Below are positions 48,470-60,519 of a stretch of 64,000 bases of DNA, piece by piece. The translations under genes and the position numbers were made by a program. The stretch covers positions 5,484,615-5,548,614 of the forward strand of contig CM060851.1 in the NCBI GenBank assembly GCA_030737835.1, given 5' to 3'. Source of the stretch: Acorus gramineus. Taxonomy: Eukaryota > Streptophyta > Magnoliopsida > Acorales > Acoraceae. Position 1 is the first letter of the stretch. Each line of letters begins with the position of its first letter. Below the pieces are notes generated by a model. It was not told where the DNA came from. It was given only the letters and a program-made list of their open reading frames with translations, and ran no database searches.

Positions 48470-48808
48470 TACAAGGTATATGCATTCTAACCAACACGTA
48501 GAATTAAAGTTATCTTAGGTTGTTCCACTCAAAAGAATATGTAGGTCCACTGTCAAATCAATTATCATCACCTCTTATAAATCACTTATTAAATCAACTA
48601 TCATTATTTTTTCACATTTTATAAATCTTTATCTATACTTTATTCATATTTTACCCAAACAATAAAACATTTATTCTTACGTTTACCAACGAGAATAATC
48701 TAAAACACAACTAAATACAAAATCACTTTGTCTTTATTTATACTCACTTATGCTTGGATAAATGTATATTTAAGAATAAATCATTTTCCCGTTCCAAACG
48801 GGGGCTAA
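48470..48808. repeat. Tourist-like MITE, relative of MITE 1 (partial, inverted)
   Basis: The inside is the reverse complement of MITE 1 at 36500-36938 (for example TTTACCAACGAGAATAATC). It ends with TTCCAAACGGGGGC followed by TAA. The other end is diverged. Confidence 0.6.
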
Positions 48809-50739
48809 GCGTTTGGTTTCATGTAATTTGACTTCTTAAGGATTTCATTTTACGTGGAAAAACTTTTTCCGGAAAAGGAAATCCATTTTCAATGTTTGGT
48901 TGTATTGAAATCATTTTACGGAAAACAATATCCGTCGTTTGTTTCCCCGTAAAATGTTAACATGAAATTGTTTTCTAGTGTTTGGTTCTATAAATTAAAA
49001 AAATATTGTTGTTCATATGTATACATTAATACAAAATTATGAATATAAAAAATATAATAACAACAATTTTATTGATATTTCAAGCTTATCCATTTGTTAA
49101 AATAAACATATGACCAATTCAAGATTGAATCTTAAGCTTATCTCATCTAATCTTATCGATTAGCTTTAAAAAAAACAAAACAAAAAAAAATTCAAGGTGG
49201 CATTTATTAGTGGATTTTTTTATACATGATTATTTTTCAAAATATATAAGTTTCATAAAATTATAAAAAGTTGACTAAATAAACTTATCACCTAATAAAT
49301 TAAAATTCAACGTGTCCTTTGTTCCATTTATATTTAAAAAATATTAAAATTAAATAACATATTAAAAAGTTCAAATTATAACCATATCACCTAAAGTTTT
49401 TCCTACACAATAGATAGTCTATCCCCCCTTTTTTTTAAATCAAATATATGACCAATTCAAAGTTCACAATTAACCTTATCTTATCAAATCTGATCAATTT
49501 TTTACCCGTGGCCTTTTTTGTTAAAACAATTTTTATTTAGCTTTATAAATTTAATCGTTTGGGAAGATCTTTCTTTTAAATTATCTTATCAAATATTTAT
49601 TATTTGAAATAACCTTATCATTTGAAATAATATCATACACATCTGATTATCTATCCCATTTGTGTGTGTGTGTGTATATATATTCCATAACATCTTCATC
49701 TTATCAAATCTTTCCAATTGATATGAACAAAAAAAATTCAACGTGGTAGATCTTATTTTGAGTTTTGATATTTCAATTTTATTGTTTAGGATAAATACAT
49801 TATTGGATTATTTAGCTAATTATTAGATTCATTAAAATCCCTACGACTCTTAAAAATTCTATTTTGGTAAATTTTAAATCATATAATCTATTATGTATTT
49901 TGTTCAATAAGATATCATGTCTAACATTGCATTAATAAAATATATAAATCAGATATTCAAAACATTTTGGATTAAAAACTATTATATGCATCCAACATTT
50001 TTAAAATGAGATTTTTTTTTCAGAATTCTTTTTTTAAAATTAATACATGAATTCACAAACATAAACTTAACATATAAAAAAATAAATAGAAAGAGAGGAA
50101 TGATGTACCTTTTCTTTTTTGATGCACTAACAAAAATGAAAACAAAATGAGGCAGATAAAAAATGAAGGAGAAAGAGAGTTGAGGGCTTTTAAGGATTTC
50201 TAAATGCAAGGAAAACGGCATACGCACCCTTCACCTTGTATCACAAAATCGGGATTTTGAGGTAGTTAGGTATTTTATTTTCTGTTGACTTTATTTTCAA
50301 ATGCATCTAGACAGAAATCTGTAACTGATTTTCTCGGTACATGCAGATATTTTACATAAAACAAACAGACCAAGGGAAGGATAGTTGTTTCATGGTGTTC
50401 AAGAGGGTAGCATACCATTGGATGAATACACGTTAAACAGATTTTGATTGCACATTTAGTGATTTTTTAAAACTAGATTTAACCTTTATTAAAAAAAATA
50501 ACTATGAATTGTGAGCTTTTTAAAAGTTGTATCAAATGCAATCACATTCTCGATTCAAGAAACTGGAATTTCGGATGACAGTTTATTGAAGATCTATATA
50601 CGCAATGTTTCAGTTATCATCTAGTCCTACGAAAAGATGTCCAGTCTATGTACAGCTTTGTTAATTCTCCTCACTATTTTTTTTTAAAAAAACCACTCAT
50701 TAAAATATATATAATTATAAAAAGTAAAATATACACTAA

Positions 50740-51310
50740 AATATATTAAGAAAAAACAATTTTTTCAAATTTTAAAAAAAATTCAAATAACCCTTTGTAA
50801 ATTGTAAAAAATCTCTATAATTTTTTACATTTCTTAAAATCCATATAATCATCTGAAAAGACTTATGTAAATCTAAATAGCTATCTGAGTTAAACTTTCG
50901 CTAACAGATGAGTACTATTATGTGAATATTTCATTTTGTTAACCCTGATTGAAAACACAATATATCAAACCCTCCTTCCCCCACAATGTGTTAAAAAGGC
51001 GGAACCTTCTGTAAATGATGATTTTACTATTCTAAATGGATTATAAAACCCTATCCGAAGGGATAAAATAATTATTTAAAGATGATTTTTTATATTTTTA
51101 ACACATTATAGAGTGTTTTTTTGTATAATGTGTTTTCAATTATGTTAACCAAACAAAAATATCCCTTATCTGTTAACAGAAATTTAATTCGTGGGGTTAT
51201 TTGAATTTACATAGATTTTTTCACTGTGTTATATAGACTTCAGAAAAAGTCATGGAGTTATATGAATTTTAGAAGGCATACAAAGGGTTATATGGGTTTT
51301 TTCTTAAATT
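50740..51310. repeat. MITE family with AAATAACCCTTTGTAAA ends, copy 1
   Basis: The left end AAATTCAAATAACCCTTTGT mirrors the right end ACAAAGGGTTATATGGG. The inside includes TGTTAACAGAAATTTAATTC and AATGATGATTTTACTATT, words found also at 52480-52915, 54350-54585 and 62090-62560. It is non-coding. Confidence 0.6.
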
Positions 51311-51662
51311 TTAATACACTACGATGGACGATAGTGTAGTCAATATATACTACATATTTTATTATGTATAGATGGTTGATAGACTATTTTTAAATTATGA
51401 GAAGACTGCAAAATAGATTAAATACATCAACACTCCATCATTAAATACAAGAACGATTGAAAATCCTTGGGTAGCCCACTGAGATTAGAAGCCAGAATTA
51501 GACAAGTTGCGTTCATACTGAAATAATTAAGATGCATGCATGTCAGCATATCGTAGTCAAAATATAAAAAAAATATTCCATTAATATTCGTCACACTATT
51601 ATTCTTGACCGGGTCTGGCTAGTTCCACCGCATCATCACTGTACCCATCCAAACAGCATTTA

Positions 51663-52115
51663 GTCTATGTTTAGATACAGAATATGATTTATTCTTGAAC
51701 ATACAGTTATTCTGACATAAATAAATATAAATAAAGATAAATTAATTTTATATTTGGTTGTGTTTTGAATTATTCTAGTAGATAAACATAAGAATAAATG
51801 TTTTGTTGTGTAGGTAAAATATGAATAAAGTATGGATAATGATTTATAAAAGGTAAAAAAATAATGATAGTTGATTTGATAGGTGATTACTTAGAGGTGA
51901 TGATAGTTGATTTGACTGTGGGCCTACATATTTTTTGGGTGGAATAGCCTATGATAACTTTTATTCTAGGGATTGATTGAAATCCATATACCACTTTATA
52001 CCAGTTTATTCTGGCATACTTTATCTGGGGTTATCCGGGCTTTTCAAACACAACAAAATTTATATCCGAAGTTATCCGGAGGTTTATTCTCATTCCAAAC
52101 ATGAGTTTAAGGTTT
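51663..52115. repeat. Tourist-like MITE, relative of MITE 1
   Basis: A full-length copy in the same orientation as MITE 1. It begins near TCTATGTTTAGATACAG and ends near TTCCAAACATGAGTTTAAG. It shares the inside words TTGTGTTTTGAATTATTC and ATAATGATAGTTGATTTGA. Confidence 0.65.
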
Positions 52116-52479
52116 GTTTGCGCCACATAGCAAATGAGAGAATATTCCAGCTCGTGACAGCGTTATGCAAAGGGTTTTTGTTTTGGAAAAAATTAATATA
52201 ACCCATTGAAAAGTTAGTTAAATTAGATTTAGTTCTTATAAAATTAAACAATCATTACGGGTCGTAAAAAATATGTATGGTTAACAGATTTAATTTTTAA
52301 ATTAAATTATTCTAATAAATATATTTAAATAAGTTCCCACAAAATATAAAAAATCCGATTTATTTATTTGATGACAAACATGCACATGTCTTTTCACTGA
52401 CAATGCTTCTAATATCCTATACTCATTAATCGAATAAAAAGGGGAAACTTTGATAGAGCTCCATGAAAAATTATGATAA

Positions 52480-52915
52480 TAAAAAAAAACTCTGTAAAAT
52501 TAGTAAATCCATTGAAAGTCAATAATGCCCCGAGTTAAATTTTCATTAACAAATTAAGATTATCATGTGAATATGCTGTCTGATTAACCTGGATAGAAAA
52601 TATAGTATACTAAAAACATCATACAATATGTTAAAATGCAAAAAATCATCTTTAAATGACGATTTCCCCCTCTATATAGGGTTTTATACTCTATCTGGAG
52701 AGATAAAATTGTCATGTGTGGAAGATTTAAGTTTTTTACAAATTATAAAGGGTTTTTCGTATATTATGTTTTCATTCAAAGTCAACAAAATAGAATATTC
52801 GTATAACATCCGTAAACAAAAATTATTTGAATTACATAGATGTTTTCAAATGGTTACATGAAATTTAAGAAAAGCAAGGGGGTTATCTGGATTTGAGGCG
52901 GTTTGGAGGGGTGGG
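52480..52915. repeat. MITE family with AAATAACCC-type ends, copy 2
   Basis: It shares the inside words CATCTTTAAATGACGATTT and TATCTGGAGAGATAAAATTG with the copies at 50740 and 62090. The ends are more decayed. Confidence 0.5.
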
Positions 52916-54349
52916 TTTTTCCCTTATTTTTTAATTTTTCAACTGCGGATGGCACACGCAACTTGCATATTCAGGAGGGATCATGTCGACTGGACATTCA
53001 GTCCACGTTTTGATGATATATATATATATATTAACATAGTGACAACGACGTACGTCTCGTAATTGACCCGGACTGTGTGTTTATATACGATGATAGAAAC
53101 AAATGAAAAAACAACGCCTCCCTATCCAAACACTTCACGTTTTCCTTCCTAAATTCAGTGCCGTGTCACTTTCCAAAAAATTCAGTGTCGACGTGTCGTG
53201 TCCCTCTGTGCGACGACGCGCTATTGTAAAAGATAAGTCATCGAGTTTGAAAAGGAGACCAAGATCCAGTGGTTTCATGGGTTTGGATCTAGTATCGAAC
53301 TACGTACACAGTTTACTAGTGAATCAGTACATGTGTCACTCTCCTATTAGATCTTGTCAAATTTGGATTTAGTCAGTACCATCAGTATCCAATAGAAGAG
53401 TAGTGATGTATGTATCCAATAATTAATTGTACAATTCGATTCATAGGTTTTACAGTTCGATACTGATTGGATCCGGACTCAGTTTCCACGGGGAGTAAGG
53501 ATTAGTTTTACTAACATCCAAAAAAATTGACATTTTGAATCCTTTATTTCTATGTTTATTTTTATATATTTTAGATAGCGTCACCTTTCCATGATCTACT
53601 GAAAATGGGTTGTTGAGAATAAAAAAATTTCTTTCTACGCAAGGGTTATCAAACTGATTCTAATTATATTTTACTATCACTCTAAATTACACTCGTACCT
53701 TCTAAGCCATAACCTTTCTGGCGTGCAACCCATATATGAGAATAATTTTTTCTTGATTATGATAAATCTTATTGTCTGACTGAAAGCCACGTGAGGTTGA
53801 ATCTTAGCTAGAACTATAGGATTGCACTATATATATAGGTCTCGAGACTTATATATAGGTCTCGAGACTTCACATCCCTCGCTTAATTTGTTCACATTAT
53901 CTCGAGTGATTCTATACATCTGGATTTTTCTAACTAGTGTTAAGGTTCCTCTTGTTAAAAAAATTAATGGCCACATGAGATAAGAGTAATCAAAGGATTA
54001 GGCACCTATTAAAAGCAAAGTTTGGTTTAAACTTTAAAATAGTTCATTCATTGATCATAAGCATGACATATACAATACATCAGTGTTTTAATTTATCTGT
54101 TATATATTGTAGGAGTACAAAATTCCATCCCAACTAGATATTGTCACGTGAATAATACATAAAAGTGGGTAGAGTGACAGAACGCATGACAACATGCGTT
54201 GATCTGATTAACATAGGTTGATTGATTTATGTATTCAACCCTTGAAAAAAATATGAACATTACTCTTATTAACATTAATGCAATCAATAAAATCATATTC
54301 ACGTATGAAGGTGTAAATTTCCTCTATTTAGAAAAAAATAAAAACTGAA

Positions 54350-54585
54350 AGCTATTAAATTAAGAAAAAAATCTAAATAATCCCTGTAAACTGCCTGAAA
54401 TCCATATAACCCTCTGACTTCTCCTAAAGTCCATAAAACCCCTTGTTAACAGAAGTTTAATCCAGAGGATTATTCGGACATGCATATATGTTTTTAGGGG
54501 GTTATATAAACTTTAGTAAAAGTTAGGAGTTATATAAATTTCAGACAGTTTACGTAGGATTATTTGAATTTTTTCTTAAAATTAA
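54350..54585. repeat. MITE family with AAATAACCC-type ends, short copy 3
   Basis: An almost palindromic 235-bp copy. The left part AATAATCCCTGTAAACTG and CCATATAACCCTCTGA mirrors the right part TTAGGAGTTATATAAATTTC and CAGTTTACGTAGGATTATT. The central part of the longer copies is missing. Confidence 0.6.
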
Positions 54586-56115
54586 ATCATATATACCCAC
54601 CAAAATACCAACAGATTTTATATTGAGTTTTATTGCTTTATCTGTTGGAATGTATTTGGCAGCTCCCTATTGAGAGTGCCTTTAACAAGTCCCCTCCATT
54701 TTCAATTAAAGATAGAAGATTCATTTTGCAACTTAGATTTTTAGAGCAAATTGCATTAATTAAACACACACAAACATAGTACAATCACCACTACCCATTA
54801 ACTACTTTTGCATCTACCAACTTTTACATAACCACCCCACCAGTTATCCGTTTCTACAACCAACCCTTTATTAAATTAAAACACTTTTTTATTTTTATTT
54901 TGTTCACACAGAAACACACAACATTTTAATGGCACATCCCCATGTCACTGATGGTGGTTGAACAAAAGTCGTATAATTCAAAACTCCGTTTTCGCTTGTG
55001 ATGAGATCTGTTTATGTCATTTGGCAAACCAAGTTTTAGGATAGATAATAATTTCAATATTGATAAAAATTAAATTTCTATTCAATTGTATTTTCAGTTA
55101 TATATTTTTGTTGAAAAAATAATAATATTTTTTTTTATGTTTTTGAATAAGATTTGAATAAAATGTGAATAAGACATGTATAATGAATTATAAACAGTGA
55201 AAAAATAATTTAACATATGAGTTCCGATGTGATGATATATGATTCAAAATGTGAATCTCTTTTATCACGTGAAAAAAATTGGGTGAAATAAAACAATTTC
55301 TGAGAGACATGAAATACTAATATTAGTTTATTCCACATATTCTAGACATAATTATACTTATTTATTTCTTATAAACAATGAGAAGGCTTGTTGGACAAAA
55401 GGTTAGGTTTTGAGGATAAGTTATCCTAATTTTATAAGATAAAATTTCATTAATTCTATCCTTGTTCACATATGTCAAAATTAGAACAAAAAATGTGAAT
55501 AAATATTATTCTAACTTTTAGGTGGAACAAATAATCATCATTTTTATTTTAAAATCAAAACAACTGTTTGCATTTTATCCTGATTATTATTTATATCAAA
55601 CAGAATAAATTGTCATCTCTCTCATTTATCCTCATAATTATCTATTTATCCTATCACTTATCCCATTATCCAATTTGTACTGCTTCGTTTGGTATTGAGT
55701 TCACATCCCGATTCCGACCCGATTATAACAGTACACGATCATTTCATTTTTTCATCCATGTTTTTAAACGCGCTAAAACAACGCCCCTGCCGCAATACCA
55801 AACACAGCCAATTTATTAGACTTATTAACCTCTGTTCCATCACATTCCCGCTAATTCCGCTACCCATACAATTGATTATTATATATATAATAAAAGCCGC
55901 CTAAGACCGACACTCAATAATCTAATTAGCAATACTAATCACTTCAACCCGACGTGGCATTGCCAAAAATCCGAAAGCGACTTCTGGTTGCCACCTCCAC
56001 CTCTCAATAATTCCAAACTATCATATTCTAGCGTTTCAGTTCCGCCCGACCCAACTGTCTCGCCCAATTAAACGCGTTTTCGAAAAATCTCGGAAGCTGT
56101 GCCCGCTTTTTCCCG

Positions 56116-56122
56116 TATAAAA
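56116..56122 (+). promoter_or_regulatory. TATA box of the DUF668 gene
   Basis: TATAAAA lies 91 bases before the ATG at 56207. With initiation about 30 bp downstream, the leader would be about 55-60 nt. Confidence 0.6.
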
Positions 56123-56206
56123 CCACCCAACAATACCAGGGGAAAAAAACAAAGAAAACAGGGTGGGTTCAAGTTCAGCAAGACAGACATAACCCATCCA
56201 ACGGCC

Positions 56207-57577
56207 ATGGTCGTCGCCCCCAAATCTTGGCTCACCGATCTCTTCCGATCCGACGGTGGAGATCACTTCGTCCTCGGCATCCTCTCTTTCGAGGCCGCCC
56301 GTTCCATGTCCCGCCTCGTCTCCCTCCACCGCTCCCTCTCCGACTCCGACTTCTCCGCCCTCCGCGACCGCACCGTCCGCTCCGCCGGCGTCGCCTTCCT
56401 CAACTCCTCCGACCCCTGCCACCTCCTCCGCCTCGCCTGCGCCGAAAACCTCTCCGCCCTCGACTCCGCTGCCGCCGTCGTCTCCCGCCTCTCCCACCGC
56501 TGCCGCAGCCGCGACCTCCGCGGCTTCTCCGCCGTCTACTCCGACCTCAAGACCGGCGCCGTCGACCTCGGCCGCGTCGCGTTCCCGCCGCGGGTCCTCG
56601 ATCGGAAGGTGAGGCGGATGGAGGAGCTGGCGTCGATGACGTCGGCGCTGTACGGGAGGATGGAGGATCTGGCGGAGATGGAAGCGGCGGAGCGGAGGAA
56701 CGGCCAGTGGAAGAGCTTCAGCGGTCCAATAAAGGCGGCGGCGCCGCAATCGCCGCCCGACTCTGAGGATTTCAGGCGGAAAATCGAGAAGCAGAGGCAG
56801 ATCGTGAGGAAACTAAAGGAGGCCTCGCTTTGGGGGAAGACGGTCGACAAGGCGGTGAAGCTGATGGCGTGCGCGATCTGCTCGATCTACGCCCGGATCT
56901 GCGTCGTATTCGGACCCTACGATCCGGATCTTCCGCTCACTCTCACGGATCGGAGCGGCAACATCCGCCTCTTCCGGATCCACCACCACCAACTCATCTA
57001 CGCCTCCGGCCCGCTTGAGCGGCCGACGGCGGCGGCGAACCTAATAATCCGGAATTCGGGGCCGATCCTCCGAACGGCGCCTAAGAAGAGCCAGTCGATA
57101 CTGACGCCGGCGGCGTCGACGGTGGGAGGGGCGGCGCTGGCCGTCCGATACGCGGAGGTGATCGTGGCGGCGGAGAGTCTGCTGCATTGCGGAGCGGCGG
57201 ACGATGAGGCGAGGGAGGAGTTGTATGCGATGCTGCCGGCGGGGCTGAGGGGGGCGGTGAAGGGGAAGCTGAGGAGGTGTTGGAGGGAGGGGGAATCGGG
57301 GCCGTCGGATGACGAATCGATGGCGGAGGGGTGGAGGGAGGCGGTGGGGAGGTTGATGGAGTGGTTGGGGCCGGTGGCGCACGATACGCTGGCGTGGCAG
57401 GCGGAGAGGAGTTTGGAGAGGCAGAATAGGGAGGAGACAGGGCGGCGGAGGGTGATGATGATGCAGACGCTGTATTTCTCGGATAGGGAGAAGGCGGAGG
57501 CGGCGATCGCGGAGGTCCTTGTCGGGCTTAGCTGCGTTAGGTGGTATGAGAGCCGGCGCGAGGAGCAGCGGATGTGA
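56207..57577 (+). CDS. DUF3475/DUF668 plant protein (PSI-like family, short type)
   Basis: A single-exon gene of 456 aa. The ATG at 56207 is chosen over the longer open frame because it has a good context (GCCATGG) and the family N-terminus follows. Residues about 23-80 (LGILSFEAARSMSRL, then HLLRLACAEN) match the DUF3475 region. From residue 305 (TVGGAALAVRYAEVI) to about 390 is DUF668, ending near the WLGPVAHDTLAW block. Family members include the Arabidopsis PSI proteins, linked to growth signalling and membrane association. This shorter type has no known exact role. The gene is very GC-rich, with C or G at most third positions in its first half, unlike everything around it. The minus-strand frame at 56036-56749 and other overlapping frames are shadows of this composition. 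Confidence 0.9.
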   Translation: MVVAPKSWLTDLFRSDGGDHFVLGILSFEAARSMSRLVSLHRSLSDSDFSALRDRTVRSAGVAFLNSSDPCHLLRLACAENLSALDSAAAVVSRLSHRCRSRDLRGFSAVYSDLKTGAVDLGRVAFPPRVLDRKVRRMEELASMTSALYGRMEDLAEMEAAERRNGQWKSFSGPIKAAAPQSPPDSEDFRRKIEKQRQIVRKLKEASLWGKTVDKAVKLMACAICSIYARICVVFGPYDPDLPLTLTDRSGNIRLFRIHHHQLIYASGPLERPTAAANLIIRNSGPILRTAPKKSQSILTPAASTVGGAALAVRYAEVIVAAESLLHCGAADDEAREELYAMLPAGLRGAVKGKLRRCWREGESGPSDDESMAEGWREAVGRLMEWLGPVAHDTLAWQAERSLERQNREETGRRRVMMMQTLYFSDREKAEAAIAEVLVGLSCVRWYESRREEQRM

Positions 57578-57832
57578 ATTGTTTGATTTGATTGGGTTTT
57601 TTTGAAATTTGGTTTAGAGGGAAAAAAGAAAGTAGAGGAGATTTGAAGTTGAGTTATTACTGTGGGGTTTGTTTGTGTTTTTTTGTTTGAAGGGATAGAT
57701 CATAGGTGTTATATTGTGATTATTGTGTATAAAAGTGTAATGTGAAAGCTGGCTACATCAGGAGAAGAAGTAGATTCATTTTTTTTTTTTTGGTTTTTTA
57801 GTTTTCAATAACGGTAAACATGTCTATTTAAG

Positions 57833-58020
57833 GATCGATCCATCCCTTCTTCATATTTTGATTTTAATCCTCAGATTTAAATGATATGTTCTTTTTTAGT
57901 CTCAGGACTAAAATAAAATAAAATAATTTAGGTATAGGTCCCTTCCCAAATACTAAAAAAGAATATATCCTTTAAATCTAGGGGACTAAAACTAAAATAT
58001 GAAGAATTGAATGATCGATC
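57833..58020. repeat. Palindromic MITE, 188 bp
   Basis: Both ends are GATCGATC. The left arm (TTCTTCATATTTTGATTTTA, then TTCTTTTTTAGT) mirrors the right arm (ACTAAAAAAGAATAT, then ACTAAAATATGAAGAA) over more than 70 bp each, with only a short centre between. It would form a long hairpin as RNA. It lies about 260 bp after the DUF668 stop codon. Confidence 0.7.
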
Positions 58021-58734
58021 ACTATATCTTATGATTTATGGAGACTTAAAAATTAAAAAACCTTTTTTTTAGTATATTATATTGGTATTGTACAGCCGTA
58101 CAGGATTAATTTTTCTTTTTTGTTTTTACTCCATTTGCTTGTTGCCATTTAGATGAGCAGATATTATTTGGTTTTTTTTATCCATTTATTATGAGATTTA
58201 TTTGGGAGGGAAAGCTATTTTTAAGAATTATTTATGTACTTTTGTTGGGAAAAAAATGGATGTAACTCATAATTTAGAAACATATCTTTCGAATCATCCG
58301 TCTAATTGATGGTATTATTTGGAATCATATATCTACACTAGTGATGTATGTGTATTTTTATGAAATGTAAATTATATATAAAAAATATGAAAAATTTCTA
58401 ACGATGCATATTATTAGGAATAAGAGTTTGACTGAGTTATAATGGATAAGATCAATTCTTAACTGAATCATTTAATTAACAAATTCTGTTGAGATTTAAC
58501 TCTATCCAAACTTAAGTTTATAAATAGGATTCGTATAATCTCATTCTAATTATCTAGAATAAAATCAAAGATGTCCGCATTATTTATGTTTATCTTCTTT
58601 CTCTCTTATTCTTATCTACATTATTTTTACTTTATCTTTAGATCTTAGATTTTCTACATATATATCTCGAGTGGATGGACTAATGACATATATGAGATTG
58701 TATTTGAGATTTAAAAAAAAATACTTCTTTCCCC

Positions 58735-59175
58735 CTTTGGATATAGAATTAAGTTATTCTTACGTTTATGACTATTATAGTATAATAAAGATAAAATGAT
58801 TTTGTGTTTAATTGTATTTTAAATTATTTTCGTTGAAAAACGTAATAATAAAGTTTTTGTTATCTGGATAAAATGTGAATAAAGTGTGGATAAGTATTTA
58901 TAAAATATGAAAAAATAATGATAGTTAATTTGACAAGTGATTTATAAGAGGTGATAATAGTTGATTTGATAGTATAGTGGGCCCAAATATTCTTTGGGTG
59001 GAATAACTTAGAATAACTTTAATTCCATGAATTGGTTGGAATCCATATACCACTTTATACTAGTTTATTTTGACATACCTATATATGTTATACCCACTCA
59101 TCCAAACATATCTTTTTGCTTTATCCCCACTTATCCACATGTATTCCCATTTTATTCTCCATCCAAACAGGGGCA
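58735..59175. repeat. Tourist-like MITE, relative of MITE 1
   Basis: A copy in MITE 1 orientation with TGTGTTTAATTGTATTTTAA, AATAATGATAGTTAATTTGA, TTTGGGTGGAATAACTTAG and an end near CATCCAAACAGGGGC. Confidence 0.6.
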
Positions 59176-59690
59176 AATTTGAAACTTCCCTTGATCAAAC
59201 GGTTTGTGGTGGGTTAACAGGTTCATGCCATGCCATTGTTGTTGTCCACTGTCGTAGTCAGCTGCCCATCGGATCATTCATTAGCACCAGAGCAGACCAA
59301 AACTGCAGTAGGTTGAATTAATCAAGGTTGAGCCACAAAAATTTTGATTTTTTCCATTCATGAAATAACACATAATACATTTAATACCCATTGTTTAGCA
59401 ATTAACATCTCATTCAAGTGGATAAAAGAAATTAAAGACCCATGTAAAAAAATTTAGGAGACCAAGTCATCAATTATTTTCATTCATCAGCACAACATAT
59501 TGATTGATTCTTGGTTCTTCCTAATTCAACGTAAAAGTTATTCTGTTTAATTTAATGATTTTTAAGTTCAATTTGTTTAATGCACTTGAGACCAATTCCC
59601 AATAGAAGAAAGAAAACACCACAAACAACATCCAAATTTAATCAAACATTAGAAAGGGAAAATTATTCTCGACAGCCGGCGGTCAGTACT

Positions 59691-59822
59691 CATATTTTTG
59701 AACAACCCCACGAAACAATCAATACAAAACAATTCATATTTTTTGAAAAACCCCACGAAACAATCAATACAAAACAATTCATATTTTTGAACAACCCCAC
59801 GAAACAATCAATACAAAACAAT
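59691..59822 (+). repeat. 44-45-bp tandem repeat, three copies
   Basis: The unit CATATTTTTGAACAACCCCA followed by CGAAACAATCAATACAAAAC occurs three times with one or two differences. Confidence 0.85.
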
Positions 59823-59979
59823 CTTTTACATTAGAAAAAAAAAACATTGATCAAGGAAATCCAATAAATGGATAACAAAGACAGAAAGTAGATGAAGGAA
59901 AAGCTAAGGAGGAGGGGATGCGAACAAGAACCAAACACTACCTCTATGAAATTTCTAAATGAAAACTGTAAAACAAAAT

Positions 59980-59991
59980 AAGGGGCATGCA
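59980..59991. repeat. Target-site duplication, 5' side of SINE
   Basis: AAGGGGCATGCA, matching AAGGGGCATACA at 60201-60212 at 11 of 12 positions. Confidence 0.75.
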
Positions 59992-60200
59992 GTTCTCAGT
60001 GATTATAGCACAACAGTTTAGGACTTACCTGTTTTAAGGGTAGATCTTGAATTCGAGTCTTGACGCTGATTTAGTCATTTGCTTGTTGGTGATTATTTGA
60101 AAGATTTTCCTTGAAACCGAGACAAACAGACATATATAGCTTTCTCAGCTTGTCGTAAGGTTAACCACAGGCCGCAAGGGTCCCTCCAATATTAAAAAAA
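59992..60200 (+). mobile_element. SINE with Pol III-type promoter, A-tail and target duplication
   Basis: This 209-bp element begins GTTCTCAGTGATTATAGCAC. It has an A-box-like stretch (TAGCACAACAGTTTAGG) and a B-box-like GAATTCGAGTCTT about 40 bp later. It continues with CCTTGAAACCGAGACAAACA and CACAGGCCGCAAGGGTCCCT, and ends in an A-run. Short direct repeats flank it. The body, from the TTGAAACCGAG word through the GGCCGC(A/G)AGGG word, recalls the plant Au-SINE type from memory. That assignment is unverified. Confidence 0.7.
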
Positions 60201-60212
60201 AAGGGGCATACA
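60201..60212. repeat. Target-site duplication, 3' side of SINE
   Basis: AAGGGGCATACA follows the A-tail (compare 59980-59991). The first A's may belong to the tail. Confidence 0.7.
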
Positions 60213-60519
60213 AACATATTTGTTAGAATTTTTTCTATATGGTCCGTTGACTTGCCAACGAGATATAAGTCTTGTTAAACAAATTTTCACATTGTGATTA
60301 AGTGAGTCTGGAAAATGATCGACATCATGGAAGAGATGAAAGAACCAAAACAAAAAAAGTTTTTTTTAAAAAATAAGATGTTTTTTTTTTTTGAGAAAGT
60401 GATAGTTCATTCATGATGCTCAAAATGAGTTACAAATGAGTCGAAATGTGGGAGATTAGAAGATGTAAAACGAGCATAAGAAAAATATAAACAGAAAGAA
60501 GGAAAGTGGTATTGTTCGA

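Larger units (their letters stand above)
46684..56115. other. Gene-free, MITE-rich stretch
   Basis: No host gene was recognised. The identifiable parts are repeats: MITE copies at about 47590-47790, 48470-48808, 50740-51310, 51663-52115, 52480-52915, 54350-54585 and 55020-55390. Microsatellites include (GT)n/(TA)n near 49664-49682 and (TA)n near 53018-53029. A tandemly doubled word ATATATAGGTCTCGAGACTT lies near 53830-53870. The frame at 53103-53372 has no recognisable domain. Confidence 0.5.
57578..59690. other. Intergenic, two MITEs
   Basis: No gene was recognised. The first part should contain the 3' untranslated region of the DUF668 gene. MITEs are at 57833-58020 and about 58735-59175. 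Confidence 0.5.

Noticed and set aside
53103-53372. Small gene of 89 codons
   Set aside because: No recognisable domain, promoter or splice context. It is a plausible chance frame in an intergenic stretch.
56036-56749. Long minus-strand frame and other frames over the DUF668 gene
   Set aside because: They are composition shadows of a GC-rich coding region: repetitive Ala/Gly/Val/Glu or Arg/Pro content and no domain.
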